The notes under the pieces were generated by a model, which did no database searches, was not told the DNA's origin, and saw nothing but the letters and a program-made list of their open reading frames with translations. A program made the translations under genes and the position numbers. A stretch of 49,257 nucleotides of DNA, from contig CATJTQ010000123.1 of NCBI GenBank assembly GCA_949743325.1, positions 1 to 49,257 on the forward strand. The letters run 5' to 3'. Below, in pieces: positions 16,191 to 23,892 of the stretch; within the stretch, counting starts at the first letter, position 1; each line of letters begins with the position of its first letter. The DNA is from an uncultured Lachnospiraceae bacterium. Its GTDB lineage: Bacteria > Bacillota > Clostridia > Lachnospirales > Lachnospiraceae.

Positions 16191-16706
16191 ATGAAAAAAG
16201 CAATTTACCCGGGGAGTTTTGACCCTGTGACGGCAGGACACTTAGATATTATAAAGAGAGCGGCGTCTTTTACTGACGAGCTTGTCGTAGCTGTTCTAAT
16301 CAATGAAAATAAAAGACCGTTTTTTTCTCTGGAAGAGCGAATAGATATTTTGAAAAAAGAATTATGCCCGTTTGAAAATGTAATGGTTACATATTTTAAG
16401 GGATTGTTAGTAGATTTTGCCAAGGAGCAGAATGTTAATACAATAATACGGGGAGTCCGGGGAAATGTTGATTTTGAATATGAATTTCAAATGGCGCAGA
16501 CTAATAAAGCTTTGTCAGAAGAGTTAGAGACTGTTTTTATGATAACAGATTCTAAATATTCATATATAAGCTCCTCTACAGTAAAAGAGATTGCATCTTT
16601 CGGGGGTGATATTTCCAGATTCGTTCCTTATTCTGTGGAGTGCCGTATTTGGGACAAACTTAGGAAAGAGAAAAAATTTAAATATCAGAATAGATATCAA
16701 AATTAA
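16191..16706 (+). CDS. coaD: Phosphopantetheine adenylyltransferase
   Basis: Transfers AMP from ATP to 4'-phosphopantetheine to make dephospho-CoA, the penultimate step of CoA synthesis. 171 residues, slightly longer than the ~160 of E. coli because of a basic tail (KKFKYQNRYQN). The nucleotidyltransferase motif YPGSFDPVTAGHLDIIKRA carries the TxGH signature (residues ~5-23), RGVRGNVDFEYEFQMAQTN is the substrate loop, and YSYISSSTVKEIA is the C-terminal ATP-binding motif. It is co-transcribed with rsmD and works downstream of the panBCD-coaBC genes at 39447-42817 in this window. Confidence 0.95.
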   Translation: MKKAIYPGSFDPVTAGHLDIIKRAASFTDELVVAVLINENKRPFFSLEERIDILKKELCPFENVMVTYFKGLLVDFAKEQNVNTIIRGVRGNVDFEYEFQMAQTNKALSEELETVFMITDSKYSYISSSTVKEIASFGGDISRFVPYSVECRIWDKLRKEKKFKYQNRYQN

Positions 16707-16723
16707 TTATTGGAGGAATAAAT

Positions 16724-17404
16724 ATGGCTGACAGAGACAGAAAAAATAATGATAAGATTAATGATATAATTAAAGATTTAGAAGACTTGGTTGAAAAAAG
16801 CAAACCGTCTCCGCTGTCATCATCAAAAATTGTAGTTAATAAAGAAGAATTATTGTCTTTAATTAGGGAACTTAGAATGAAGGCGCCGGACGAGATAAAG
16901 AGATATAGAAAAATGCTCGAGAATAAGGATGCGATCATGGCAGACGCGGAAAACAGAGCTGAGAAAATGCTTGAAGAGGCAAGACTTAATATACAAAATC
17001 TTGTTGACGAACATGAGATCGTACAGCAGGCTCTTGCTGAAGCGGATGAAATAATGGCAGATGCTACAAATCAAGCTAATGAGCTTATGTATCAGGCACA
17101 GAGAGAATCTGAGATGATGCATAAAGGTGCCGTCAAATATATGGCTGATAATTTAAATAAGTTACAGGCTTTAATTGATGGTACAATGAATAATTTTGAG
17201 ACTCGTTACCGCGGCATGATGAATACGATGGAAAAATATTCTGCTCTTGTTAAGGAGAATAAAGAAGAGCTTATGGGACGTAATGAAGATAAGTCGGATC
17301 ATGCAAATGAATCTGATCAAACACAGCAAGTTGTTCAACAGCAGAATAAATCAGCAGCGTCAGGTCAGCAGGATGTTCAGGTGAGTGAAACAGATTTTGT
17401 ATAA
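16724..17404 (+). CDS. Coiled-coil protein, H+-ATPase-subunit-like annotation class
   Basis: A 226-residue hydrophilic protein without signal peptide or membrane helix. Residues ~8-65 hold short helices (NDIIKDLEDLVEK, then KEELLSLIREL). Residues ~65-195 form a long charged coiled coil with alanine and glutamate heptads (AENRAEKMLEEARLNIQ, then ALAEADEIMADATNQ). The tail (~195-226) is low-complexity and glutamine/serine-rich. Such proteins are commonly labelled as ATPase or V-type ATPase subunit H in Clostridia only because of coiled-coil similarity; DivIVA-like or scaffold roles are equally possible. RBS TGGAGG lies just upstream. It follows coaD by 17 bases and ends at a long inverted repeat. 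Confidence 0.75.
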   Translation: MADRDRKNNDKINDIIKDLEDLVEKSKPSPLSSSKIVVNKEELLSLIRELRMKAPDEIKRYRKMLENKDAIMADAENRAEKMLEEARLNIQNLVDEHEIVQQALAEADEIMADATNQANELMYQAQRESEMMHKGAVKYMADNLNKLQALIDGTMNNFETRYRGMMNTMEKYSALVKENKEELMGRNEDKSDHANESDQTQQVVQQQNKSAASGQQDVQVSETDFV

Positions 17405-17414
17405 TTATAACTGA

Positions 17415-17456
17415 ATTCTGCACACAACTTAATATAATATAAATTGTGTGCAGAAT
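17415..17456. repeat. Perfect 13-bp inverted repeat between convergent genes
   Basis: Arms ATTCTGCACACAA (17415-17427) and TTGTGTGCAGAAT (17444-17456) pair exactly around a 16-base AT-rich loop. It sits between the convergent coiled-coil gene and the YlbJ-like gene and probably ends transcription from one or both sides, though no clear U-tract follows on either strand. Confidence 0.7.
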
Positions 17457-17492
17457 AAAGGTTGTTATCAGTAAAGCAATTATTTATTATTT

Positions 17493-18422
17493 TTACTTAA
17501 AGTGGGGGATAACCATACATAGTATATATACTGCTGTCGTTGAAAAAAAACTCAGCACAAGTTTAGTGCATAAATACTTTTTTATTGAAAGACCGGTTCC
17601 TTGTATCATACTCTGTGTCTGTGCAAGACCGCATATACCTCCAAATGAACATAAGAAAAAGGATATGGGCATTATTATATTAAGCGGAAGAGTGAATTCC
17701 TGCAGCTGCCGGAAGCCGTTTGTAATTTCAATTATGCCTATAATAAAAGGACTGAAGATGGTGACAGAGGGAAATATGGCTGTCGCCATTTTTGCAATTA
17801 TAGCAAATAAAATTATGTATCCCCCAAGACGTGTTACAGTTTCAAATCCATCCATAATACTTTCATCAAGCATTTGAAAGGTTATTTTTTTACTGCTGTT
17901 CTTATTTGCAGAGGCAGTAATTTCACTGTATTTTGGTTTTGTTATAAAACCGTAAATGAAAATAGTAAGATAGAGGAATAATAGCAATATCAATGGGTTA
18001 AAATCTATTTTTAAAGTTTGTGCTGCTATGTAGTTTAGAAAAAATGCAGGACTGACATTGTTAGCTATCCCTAACAGAAATTGTCCCTCTTCTTTTGTTA
18101 ATTTATTTGCCTTTAGTAACTGTGCGGCAGTCTTGGCTCCCATTGGGTATCCGCAAAGCAGACCGCAAATTAAAGCGTAACATCCAGAAGGGCTTAAATG
18201 CAGCAGTCTTTTGAAAACAGGATGAATGATTTTTGTAATAGAATAGATTACATCCAGTTTAAGCAAAATTCCAGTAAGTATAATAAATGGAAGAAGGGTT
18301 GGCAGTACAGTGTGAAACCATAGCAGCAGCCCAGAAACAGATCCATCAAAAGCAATTTTTGGAAAAAGTATAATAATTAATAAAAACGACAGTAAAGATA
18401 GTATAAATAATTTGTTTTTCAT
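17493..18422 (-). CDS. ylbJ: YlbJ-like sporulation integral membrane protein
   Basis: A polytopic membrane protein of 309 residues with about eight hydrophobic segments and Gate/nucleoside-recognition repeats. The signature is LLWFHTVLPTLLPFIILTGILL, then SGCYALICGLLCGYPMGAKTAAQLL and GIANNVSPAFFLNYIAAQTL, typical of YlbJ. In B. subtilis YlbJ is a sigma-E product needed for spore cortex formation; the same role is inferred, not shown. The ATG at 18422 is used; a TTG at 18434 is possible, and neither has a clear Shine-Dalgarno sequence, which would fit conditional or weak expression. It is the only minus-strand gene between 7 and 38.9 kb and is divergent from pepD, so it has its own promoter. 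Confidence 0.82.
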   Translation of the reverse strand: MKNKLFILSLLSFLLIIILFPKIAFDGSVSGLLLWFHTVLPTLLPFIILTGILLKLDVIYSITKIIHPVFKRLLHLSPSGCYALICGLLCGYPMGAKTAAQLLKANKLTKEEGQFLLGIANNVSPAFFLNYIAAQTLKIDFNPLILLLFLYLTIFIYGFITKPKYSEITASANKNSSKKITFQMLDESIMDGFETVTRLGGYIILFAIIAKMATAIFPSVTIFSPFIIGIIEITNGFRQLQEFTLPLNIIMPISFFLCSFGGICGLAQTQSMIQGTGLSIKKYLCTKLVLSFFSTTAVYILCMVIPHFK

Positions 18423-18497
18423 ATAGTCAGACAAGATTTTTATGTTTTTTTAAATATATGTTTTAATAGAGAGATTATGCGGCAGGAGGATTAAAAA

Positions 18498-19949
18498 ATG
18501 AGTAATATAACTAACTTAAAGCCTGAGAGGGTGTTTTACTATTTTGATAAAATATCACAGATACCAAGAGGGTCTGGAAACATTAAAGCAATAAGTGATT
18601 ATCTTGTTAATTTTGCCAAAGAACATAGTTTAGATTATGTACAGGAAGAAATTGGAAATGTAATAATTTATAAAAATGCTGCAGAGGGCTATGAGAAATC
18701 TGCAGCTGTGATTTTACAGGGTCATATGGATATGGTATGTGAGAAGAACGCAGATTCAAATCATAATTTTATTAAAGACAGAATTAATCTTATAGTTGAT
18801 GGTGATTATATTAGGGCTGACAATACAACTTTAGGAGCTGACGATGGGATTGCTCTTGCTTATGCGTTGGCAGTTTTAGAGGCTGACAACATTGCTCATC
18901 CTGCTATAGAAGCGGTGTTTACAGTAGATGAGGAGGTTGGAATGGATGGTGCTTTCGCACTTGATGCATCAGTGTTAAAAGGGAAAAATATATTAAATAT
19001 CGATTCTGAAGAAGAGGGGATTTTATGGTCAAGCTGTGCAGGCGGATTAAGATGTTGTGCTGAAATTTTATTAGATTATGAAAATGTGAGCAAAGATAAA
19101 ACAGCTTTTAAAATAAGTGTAACAGGATTAAAAGGCGGACATTCAGGAGCGGATATTGACAAAGGAAGAGTAAATGCAAATTGTCTTCTAGGACAAATAT
19201 TATCATTGCTGCAAAAGAATGTAAATTATTATATAAGTAATATCAGCGGCGGTATGAAAGATAACGCCATACCAAGAGAGGCATCGGCTGAGATTGTAAT
19301 AGAAAGTTCTAATGCTGAAATATTTATAAAATGCTGCGATGATATAAAACAAACTATAAAATCTGAACACAAGACAAGGGAACCGCAGCTTAATATTAAT
19401 GTAACAAAATGCGGCGTTCCAAATAAAGTTTTTAACATTGATACGACAAAACGCTGTGTTTTGCTGTTAAATGCTCTTCCAAACGGTGTTGTAAATATGA
19501 GTGCAGATATTGATAATTTAGTTGAGACATCATTAAATATAGGAGTAATGAAAACAGATGAAAAATGTTTTTCTCTGGATATCTCACTTAGAAGCAGTGT
19601 GGCAGATGCCAAAGAGTTGTTAAAAGAGAAAGTTATATATATTACTGAAAGTGTAGGCGGAAAGTGCAGGGCATTTGGTGATTATCCGGGTTGGGAATTT
19701 CGGAAACATTCAGAGCTTAGAGATATATTTTCTAAAGCATACGAAAAATTATTTGGAAAAAAGATGGAGATATTGGCTTTGCATGCAGGATTAGAGTGCG
19801 GTATCTTAACTGATAAGTTAAAATCGTCTGACTGTGTATCATTTGGTCCAAATATTTTCGATATTCATACACCGCAAGAGAAGATGAGTATATCTTCAGT
19901 AGAAAGAACCTATAAGTTGCTTTTGGAGGTTTTAAAAAACCTTAAGTAG
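18498..19949 (+). CDS. pepD: Aminoacyl-histidine (Xaa-His) dipeptidase, M20 family
   Basis: Zinc dipeptidase that cleaves beta-alanyl-His and other dipeptides in the cytoplasm. 483 residues, matching PepD/PepV-class length. Metal ligands sit in the M20 motifs LQGHMDMVCEKN (His), DNTTLGADDGIALAYAL (bridging Asp), TVDEEVGMDGA (Glu-Glu), NIDSEEEG and the C-terminal LHAGLECG region. The dimerisation (lid) domain lies at ~205-385, starting ISVTGLKGGHSGADIDKGR. GCAGGAGG lies 9 bases before the ATG. The upstream YlbJ gene is divergent. An M23 peptidase gene follows 17 bases after the stop. Confidence 0.93.
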   Translation: MSNITNLKPERVFYYFDKISQIPRGSGNIKAISDYLVNFAKEHSLDYVQEEIGNVIIYKNAAEGYEKSAAVILQGHMDMVCEKNADSNHNFIKDRINLIVDGDYIRADNTTLGADDGIALAYALAVLEADNIAHPAIEAVFTVDEEVGMDGAFALDASVLKGKNILNIDSEEEGILWSSCAGGLRCCAEILLDYENVSKDKTAFKISVTGLKGGHSGADIDKGRVNANCLLGQILSLLQKNVNYYISNISGGMKDNAIPREASAEIVIESSNAEIFIKCCDDIKQTIKSEHKTREPQLNINVTKCGVPNKVFNIDTTKRCVLLLNALPNGVVNMSADIDNLVETSLNIGVMKTDEKCFSLDISLRSSVADAKELLKEKVIYITESVGGKCRAFGDYPGWEFRKHSELRDIFSKAYEKLFGKKMEILALHAGLECGILTDKLKSSDCVSFGPNIFDIHTPQEKMSISSVERTYKLLLEVLKNLK

Positions 19950-19966
19950 TCATATATTAGACAGAG

Positions 19967-20842
19967 GTGGTTTTTATCCAAAAAAGACGCAGGTTTTCAC
20001 TTAAAAAAAAGTTTATATTTATAGGTATTCTGGCAATTTTTACAGTATTCTTACAAAATGATATAATAAAAATATGTCCTAATTTCATATTAAAAGATGA
20101 TTTTATTATTACAGATGAATTCAGACAGATGAATACACCGCATATTGATATGACGCTTATTAGAGATACTGCAGAGCATAATAATTTGACAGTTGGGGAG
20201 GTTATAGCTTATTATATATGTGAGTCTCAGGGTAATAATATCAATAGTGATATATTTAAGAAGAGTGAGTTGAAGAGATTTAAATTAATATATAAAGAAA
20301 AACAGGCAGAAAATTTTGAAAAATTATCTTCTGCCTGTGAAGCTGTGTTTGAGGATATAAAAGTCTTTCCAGTAGCTGAATGTCTTGATGGAACAAAAAG
20401 TGTTTCGTATGCAGATTCATGGTTTGGTGAGAGGACATATGGCGGTGACAGACACCATGAAGGTACAGATATAATGGCATCTGTAAATGAGAGGGGTATT
20501 TATCCAATTGTCAGCATGTCAGATGGAGTAATAGAGAAAATAGGCTGGCTTAAGCTTGGAGGATACAGAATAGGTATACGTTCTCCTCACGGAGGATATT
20601 TTTATTATGCACATTTAGCGTCATATGCACATGACTATAAAATTGGTGATAAAGTTAAGGCCGGAGAAGTAATAGGATATATGGGAGACAGTGGTTATGG
20701 GGATGAGGGCACTGTTGGAAAGTTTGATGTTCATCTTCATCTTGGTATATACATAAATGATTGTGATGGAAATGAGATAAGCATAAATCCTTATAATGTA
20801 CTTAAATGTATGGAAAATTGTAAAAAAGAATTAAAATATTAG
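19967..20842 (+). CDS. Membrane-anchored M23 (LytM-type) peptidase
   Basis: A 291-residue predicted cell-wall endopeptidase. A basic N terminus is followed by one transmembrane helix (residues ~16-33, KFIFIGILAIFTVFL), so the rest is outside the membrane. The M23 domain is ~150-280: the first zinc ligands lie in DRHHEGTDIMAS (His and Asp) and the last two histidines in VHLHLGIY, with the core HGGYFYYAHL between. All four ligands look intact, so activity is plausible. The only standard start is the GTG at 19967, which overlaps the Shine-Dalgarno-like AGAGGTGG; an ATC at 19976 lies at a better spacing. It may act in sporulation or growth. Confidence 0.86.
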   Translation: MVFIQKRRRFSLKKKFIFIGILAIFTVFLQNDIIKICPNFILKDDFIITDEFRQMNTPHIDMTLIRDTAEHNNLTVGEVIAYYICESQGNNINSDIFKKSELKRFKLIYKEKQAENFEKLSSACEAVFEDIKVFPVAECLDGTKSVSYADSWFGERTYGGDRHHEGTDIMASVNERGIYPIVSMSDGVIEKIGWLKLGGYRIGIRSPHGGYFYYAHLASYAHDYKIGDKVKAGEVIGYMGDSGYGDEGTVGKFDVHLHLGIYINDCDGNEISINPYNVLKCMENCKKELKY

Positions 20843-20875
20843 CAAAATATATTTCTTTTATTGTATATTTTTGCT
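20841..20875 (+). terminator. Hairpin at the end of the M23 peptidase gene
   Basis: Arms AGCAAAATATA (20841-20851) and TATATTTTTGCT (20864-20875) pair with one bulged A, starting inside the stop codon. A U-rich stretch lies inside the right arm rather than after it, so termination strength is uncertain. Confidence 0.4.
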
Positions 20876-20914
20876 ATACTTGAGTTAATAAAGTGCAGTA
20901 AGTGAGGTGTTATT

Positions 20915-21757
20915 ATGGAAATGCAGTTATGGAGAGAAATGTTAAACCCCTATGAATTAGCAGTTGAGGAGATAGTAGTAAAGTTCAATCATATGATAAA
21001 AGAACACAGGGAACAGGGACGATATTCACCTATAGAACAAGTTACAGGTCGTGTCAAATCAATTCCAAGTTTGTTGGAGAAAGCAAAGAAGAAAAAGATA
21101 CCGTTTGATGAAATTGAGAGATATATTGAAGATATAGCAGGCGTCAGAATAATATGTCAGTTTGTTGAGGATATAGAGACAGTGGTTTCTTTAATACGGA
21201 ACCGCACTGATATGGAAATTAAGAAAGAAAAAGATTATATAACAAATCAGAAGCCGAGCGGCTACAGAAGTTATCATATGATTGTTTACTATACAGTTCA
21301 GACCATTCAGGGTCCGAAAAGACTTAATGTGGAAATACAGATTAGGACTTTAGCCATGAATTTCTGGGCTACTATAGAACATTCTCTGCAGTACAAATAT
21401 AAGAGAAATATGCCGGAGGATGTCAAAGAGAAGATTACTAATGCTTCTATGGCGATTATCGAACTTGACAGACAGATGTCAGAGGTCAGAAGTGAAATTA
21501 TGGAAGTGCAGAATTCATTTCAGATAAAGGCTAATATTGTTGCAGAGATATTAAACAATATTCAGAATCTTTACAGAGTTGCCAACCGCAGAGAAGTTAA
21601 TAAAATTCAGGATGAATTTTTTCAAATATATGAGATGAACGATTTAGACCAGCTGTCTAATTTCAGTCAGCAGCTTGATATTATGACAGAAGGTTATAAG
21701 GCACAGAGTATTGCGATAAGCAGTGTAGAGAAGAACTGCAAGAGCAGTTCATATTAA
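20915..21757 (+). CDS. Small alarmone (ppGpp) synthetase, RelQ/YjbM type
   Basis: Transfers pyrophosphate from ATP to GTP or GDP to make (p)ppGpp. 280 residues holding only the RelA/SpoT synthetase domain: the basic GRVKSIPSLLEKAKKK loop, IEDIAGVRIICQFVEDI (metal-binding Asp), KPSGYRSYHMIVYY (nucleotide-binding Tyr region) and VEIQIRTLAMNFWATIEHSLQYKY. No HD hydrolase, TGS or ACT domain is present, unlike long Rel enzymes. The C-terminal ~80 residues are helical and probably drive oligomerisation. The RBS is GTGAGG before the ATG. It is the likely head of an operon with the rRNA methyltransferase gene 14 bases downstream. It would allow a ppGpp response independent of the ribosome. Confidence 0.92.
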   Translation: MEMQLWREMLNPYELAVEEIVVKFNHMIKEHREQGRYSPIEQVTGRVKSIPSLLEKAKKKKIPFDEIERYIEDIAGVRIICQFVEDIETVVSLIRNRTDMEIKKEKDYITNQKPSGYRSYHMIVYYTVQTIQGPKRLNVEIQIRTLAMNFWATIEHSLQYKYKRNMPEDVKEKITNASMAIIELDRQMSEVRSEIMEVQNSFQIKANIVAEILNNIQNLYRVANRREVNKIQDEFFQIYEMNDLDQLSNFSQQLDIMTEGYKAQSIAISSVEKNCKSSSY

Positions 21758-21770
21758 TGGGAGCAAAAAG

Positions 21771-23156
21771 ATGGAATTACCTGTTGAATTTAAGAAACAA
21801 ATGATAGATTTGCTTGGGGAAAATGAATTTAAAGAGTATGAGGAAAGTTTTAAGGCGGAGAGAAAATATGGACTTAGAGTAAATACGATGAAAATATCTC
21901 TGGAGCAATTTGAGAAAATATCGCCGTTTGATATAGAGAAAATTCCCTGGATAACAAATGGATATTTCTATAACGGAGAAATAAACTCGCCCGCTAAACA
22001 TCCATATTACCATGCCGGTCTTTATTATCTGCAGGAGCCAAGCGCAATGACTCCTGCAGAATTTCTTCCAGTAACTGAAGGTGACAGAGTTCTTGATCTG
22101 TGCGCTGCTCCAGGAGGCAAAGCTACGGAATTGGCGTCTAAATTAAGAGGCAGCGGTTTATTGATTGCTAATGATATAAGTAATTCAAGAGCTAAAGGTC
22201 TGCTGAAAAATTTAGAACTTTTTGGGGTTGAAAATATGGTAGTTACAAATGAGACCCCACAGAAACTGGAAGAGAATTTTAATGAATACTTTGATAAAAT
22301 TCTGATAGATGCTCCGTGTTCTGGTGAAGGAATGTTTAGAAAAGACCCTGCAATAATGAAGAGCTGGCAAAAAAAGGGTCCGTCAGAATATGCTAAAATA
22401 CAGAGGCAGATAGTTGATTCAGCTGTAAATATGTTAAAGCCGGGCGGAATGCTGCTGTATTCCACATGTACATTTGCACCTGAAGAAAATGAGGGTACAA
22501 TAAGTTTTATTCTTGATAAATATTCGGATATGGAAATTAAAGAACTGCCTTATTATGAAGGTTTTTCATCAGGGAAGCCGCAATGGCTTGACGGCAGTTT
22601 TACAAAGTTCGGGGAACTTAAGAAAGCTGTGCGAATTTTCCCGCATAAAATGGATGGTGAGGGCCATTTTATATGTCTAATGCAAAAACGCGGTGAGTAT
22701 TTATATGAAAATTATTCTGCTTCATCAATAAATATTGAAAATAAGGACTTTATACAATTTCTTAATATACTTAATAAAGATTATAAAATGAATAATTTTG
22801 TAATGTATTCTGACAGGATATATTTGATGCCTGATGGTGTGAAACAACCTAAAAATCTGCATATCCTTAGGAGCGGTCTGTTATTCGGAGAGTGCAGAAA
22901 GAACAGGTTTGAGCCGAGTCAGGCACTTGCCATGTCACTTAAAAAGTCAGAATGCACAAATGTAATAGATCTTTCGCTTGAAGATATAAGAGTAATAAAG
23001 TATTTAAAAGGGGAAACGATAGAAGTAGATGATTTAGTTTCGAATAAAGAAAAAGGCTGGTACGTTGTTTGTGTTGATACATTTCCATTAGGATGGGGTA
23101 AAATAAGCCAAGGTATATTAAAAAATAAATATCATTCTGGATGGAGATGGATGTGA
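21771..23156 (+). CDS. rsmF: 16S rRNA (cytosine-C5) methyltransferase, RsmF/NSUN type
   Basis: SAM-dependent m5C methyltransferase of 461 residues. Residues ~1-100 are the RsmF N-terminal domain (AERKYGLRVNTMKI-like, YHAGLYYLQEPSAMTPAE). The SAM motif is VLDLCAAPGGKATELASKL (~105-123). The two catalytic cysteines are in IDAPCSGEGMFRKDP and YSTCTFAPEENEG. The C-terminal ~150 residues contain a PUA-like RNA-binding region (VIDLSLEDIRVIKYLKGETI, KGWYVVCVDTFPLGWGK). The family is clear; whether the target is C1407 as in E. coli or another cytosine is not decided by sequence. The stop overlaps the next start as TGATG, so translation of the pseudouridine synthase is coupled. Confidence 0.92.
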   Translation: MELPVEFKKQMIDLLGENEFKEYEESFKAERKYGLRVNTMKISLEQFEKISPFDIEKIPWITNGYFYNGEINSPAKHPYYHAGLYYLQEPSAMTPAEFLPVTEGDRVLDLCAAPGGKATELASKLRGSGLLIANDISNSRAKGLLKNLELFGVENMVVTNETPQKLEENFNEYFDKILIDAPCSGEGMFRKDPAIMKSWQKKGPSEYAKIQRQIVDSAVNMLKPGGMLLYSTCTFAPEENEGTISFILDKYSDMEIKELPYYEGFSSGKPQWLDGSFTKFGELKKAVRIFPHKMDGEGHFICLMQKRGEYLYENYSASSINIENKDFIQFLNILNKDYKMNNFVMYSDRIYLMPDGVKQPKNLHILRSGLLFGECRKNRFEPSQALAMSLKKSECTNVIDLSLEDIRVIKYLKGETIEVDDLVSNKEKGWYVVCVDTFPLGWGKISQGILKNKYHSGWRWM

Positions 23157-23872
23157 TGGCTAAAATCAGATTGGACAAGTATATAGCGGAACAGGAGGAC
23201 ATAACCCGCTCTAAAGTAAAAGATATAATTAAAAGAAGAAATGTATGTGTAAATAATATAACAATTAGGGATGGATCGGTAAAAATTGAACCTTGTGACG
23301 ATAAAGTTACAATTGATGGCAAAGTTATTGTATATAAAAAGTTTATTTACATAATGTTAAATAAACCTGCGGGTGTAGTTACCGCAACTAAAGATAATAC
23401 AGAAAAGACAGTAATTGATATAATCGGTGATGAGATTATAAGGAAAAAGGCTCTTTCACCTGTAGGAAGGCTGGACAAAGATACAACAGGGATGCTTTTG
23501 CTTACTGACGACGGAGCACTCAATCACAGGCTGTTGTCTCCTAAAAGTCATGTGAGTAAAAAATATTTAGCGGTAGTTGATAAGCCTTTAGCTGATTTTG
23601 ATGCGGCTGTTTCTTTGTGCAGACAAGGGCTTAATATTGGAGATGAGAAAGATACATTGCCTGCATTGCTACAACAGGCTGAAATAAGAAATGGCTATTA
23701 TCTGACAATTACAGAGGGGAGATACCATCAAGTTAAGAGAATGTTTCGTGTTTTAGGTGCTGAAGTAATAAAATTAAAGCGTCTATCTATGGGAAGGCTT
23801 GTGATGGATAAAAATCTACAAGAAGGAATGTACCGATATCTTACAGAAGAAGAGATTGATTTACTTAAATAG
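23156..23872 (+). CDS. rsuA: RsuA-family rRNA pseudouridine synthase
   Basis: Isomerises a specific uridine in 16S rRNA. 238 residues: an N-terminal S4 RNA-binding domain (IRLDKYIAEQEDITRSKVKDIIKRRNVCVN) and the catalytic domain with IMLNKPAGVVTAT and the active-site Asp in GRLDKDTTGMLLLTDDG. The length and the GRLDKDTTG form fit RsuA better than RluB/RluE, but the exact target is not provable here. The ATG at 23156 is preferred over one at 23141 because it abuts the previous stop and follows GGAGATGG. It forms a pair with the rRNA methyltransferase. Confidence 0.9.
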   Translation: MAKIRLDKYIAEQEDITRSKVKDIIKRRNVCVNNITIRDGSVKIEPCDDKVTIDGKVIVYKKFIYIMLNKPAGVVTATKDNTEKTVIDIIGDEIIRKKALSPVGRLDKDTTGMLLLTDDGALNHRLLSPKSHVSKKYLAVVDKPLADFDAAVSLCRQGLNIGDEKDTLPALLQQAEIRNGYYLTITEGRYHQVKRMFRVLGAEVIKLKRLSMGRLVMDKNLQEGMYRYLTEEEIDLLK

Positions 23873-23892
23873 AATAAAGGGATGAAATAAGT

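Noticed and set aside
17446-17877. Plus-strand open frame of 143 codons opposite the YlbJ-like gene
   Set aside because: It runs antisense to a clear membrane-protein gene, has no RBS and its composition is that of a reverse-complemented hydrophobic gene.
22025-22465. Minus-strand open frame of 146 codons inside the rRNA methyltransferase gene
   Set aside because: It lies opposite the conserved SAM and cysteine motifs and is explained by that gene's codon use.
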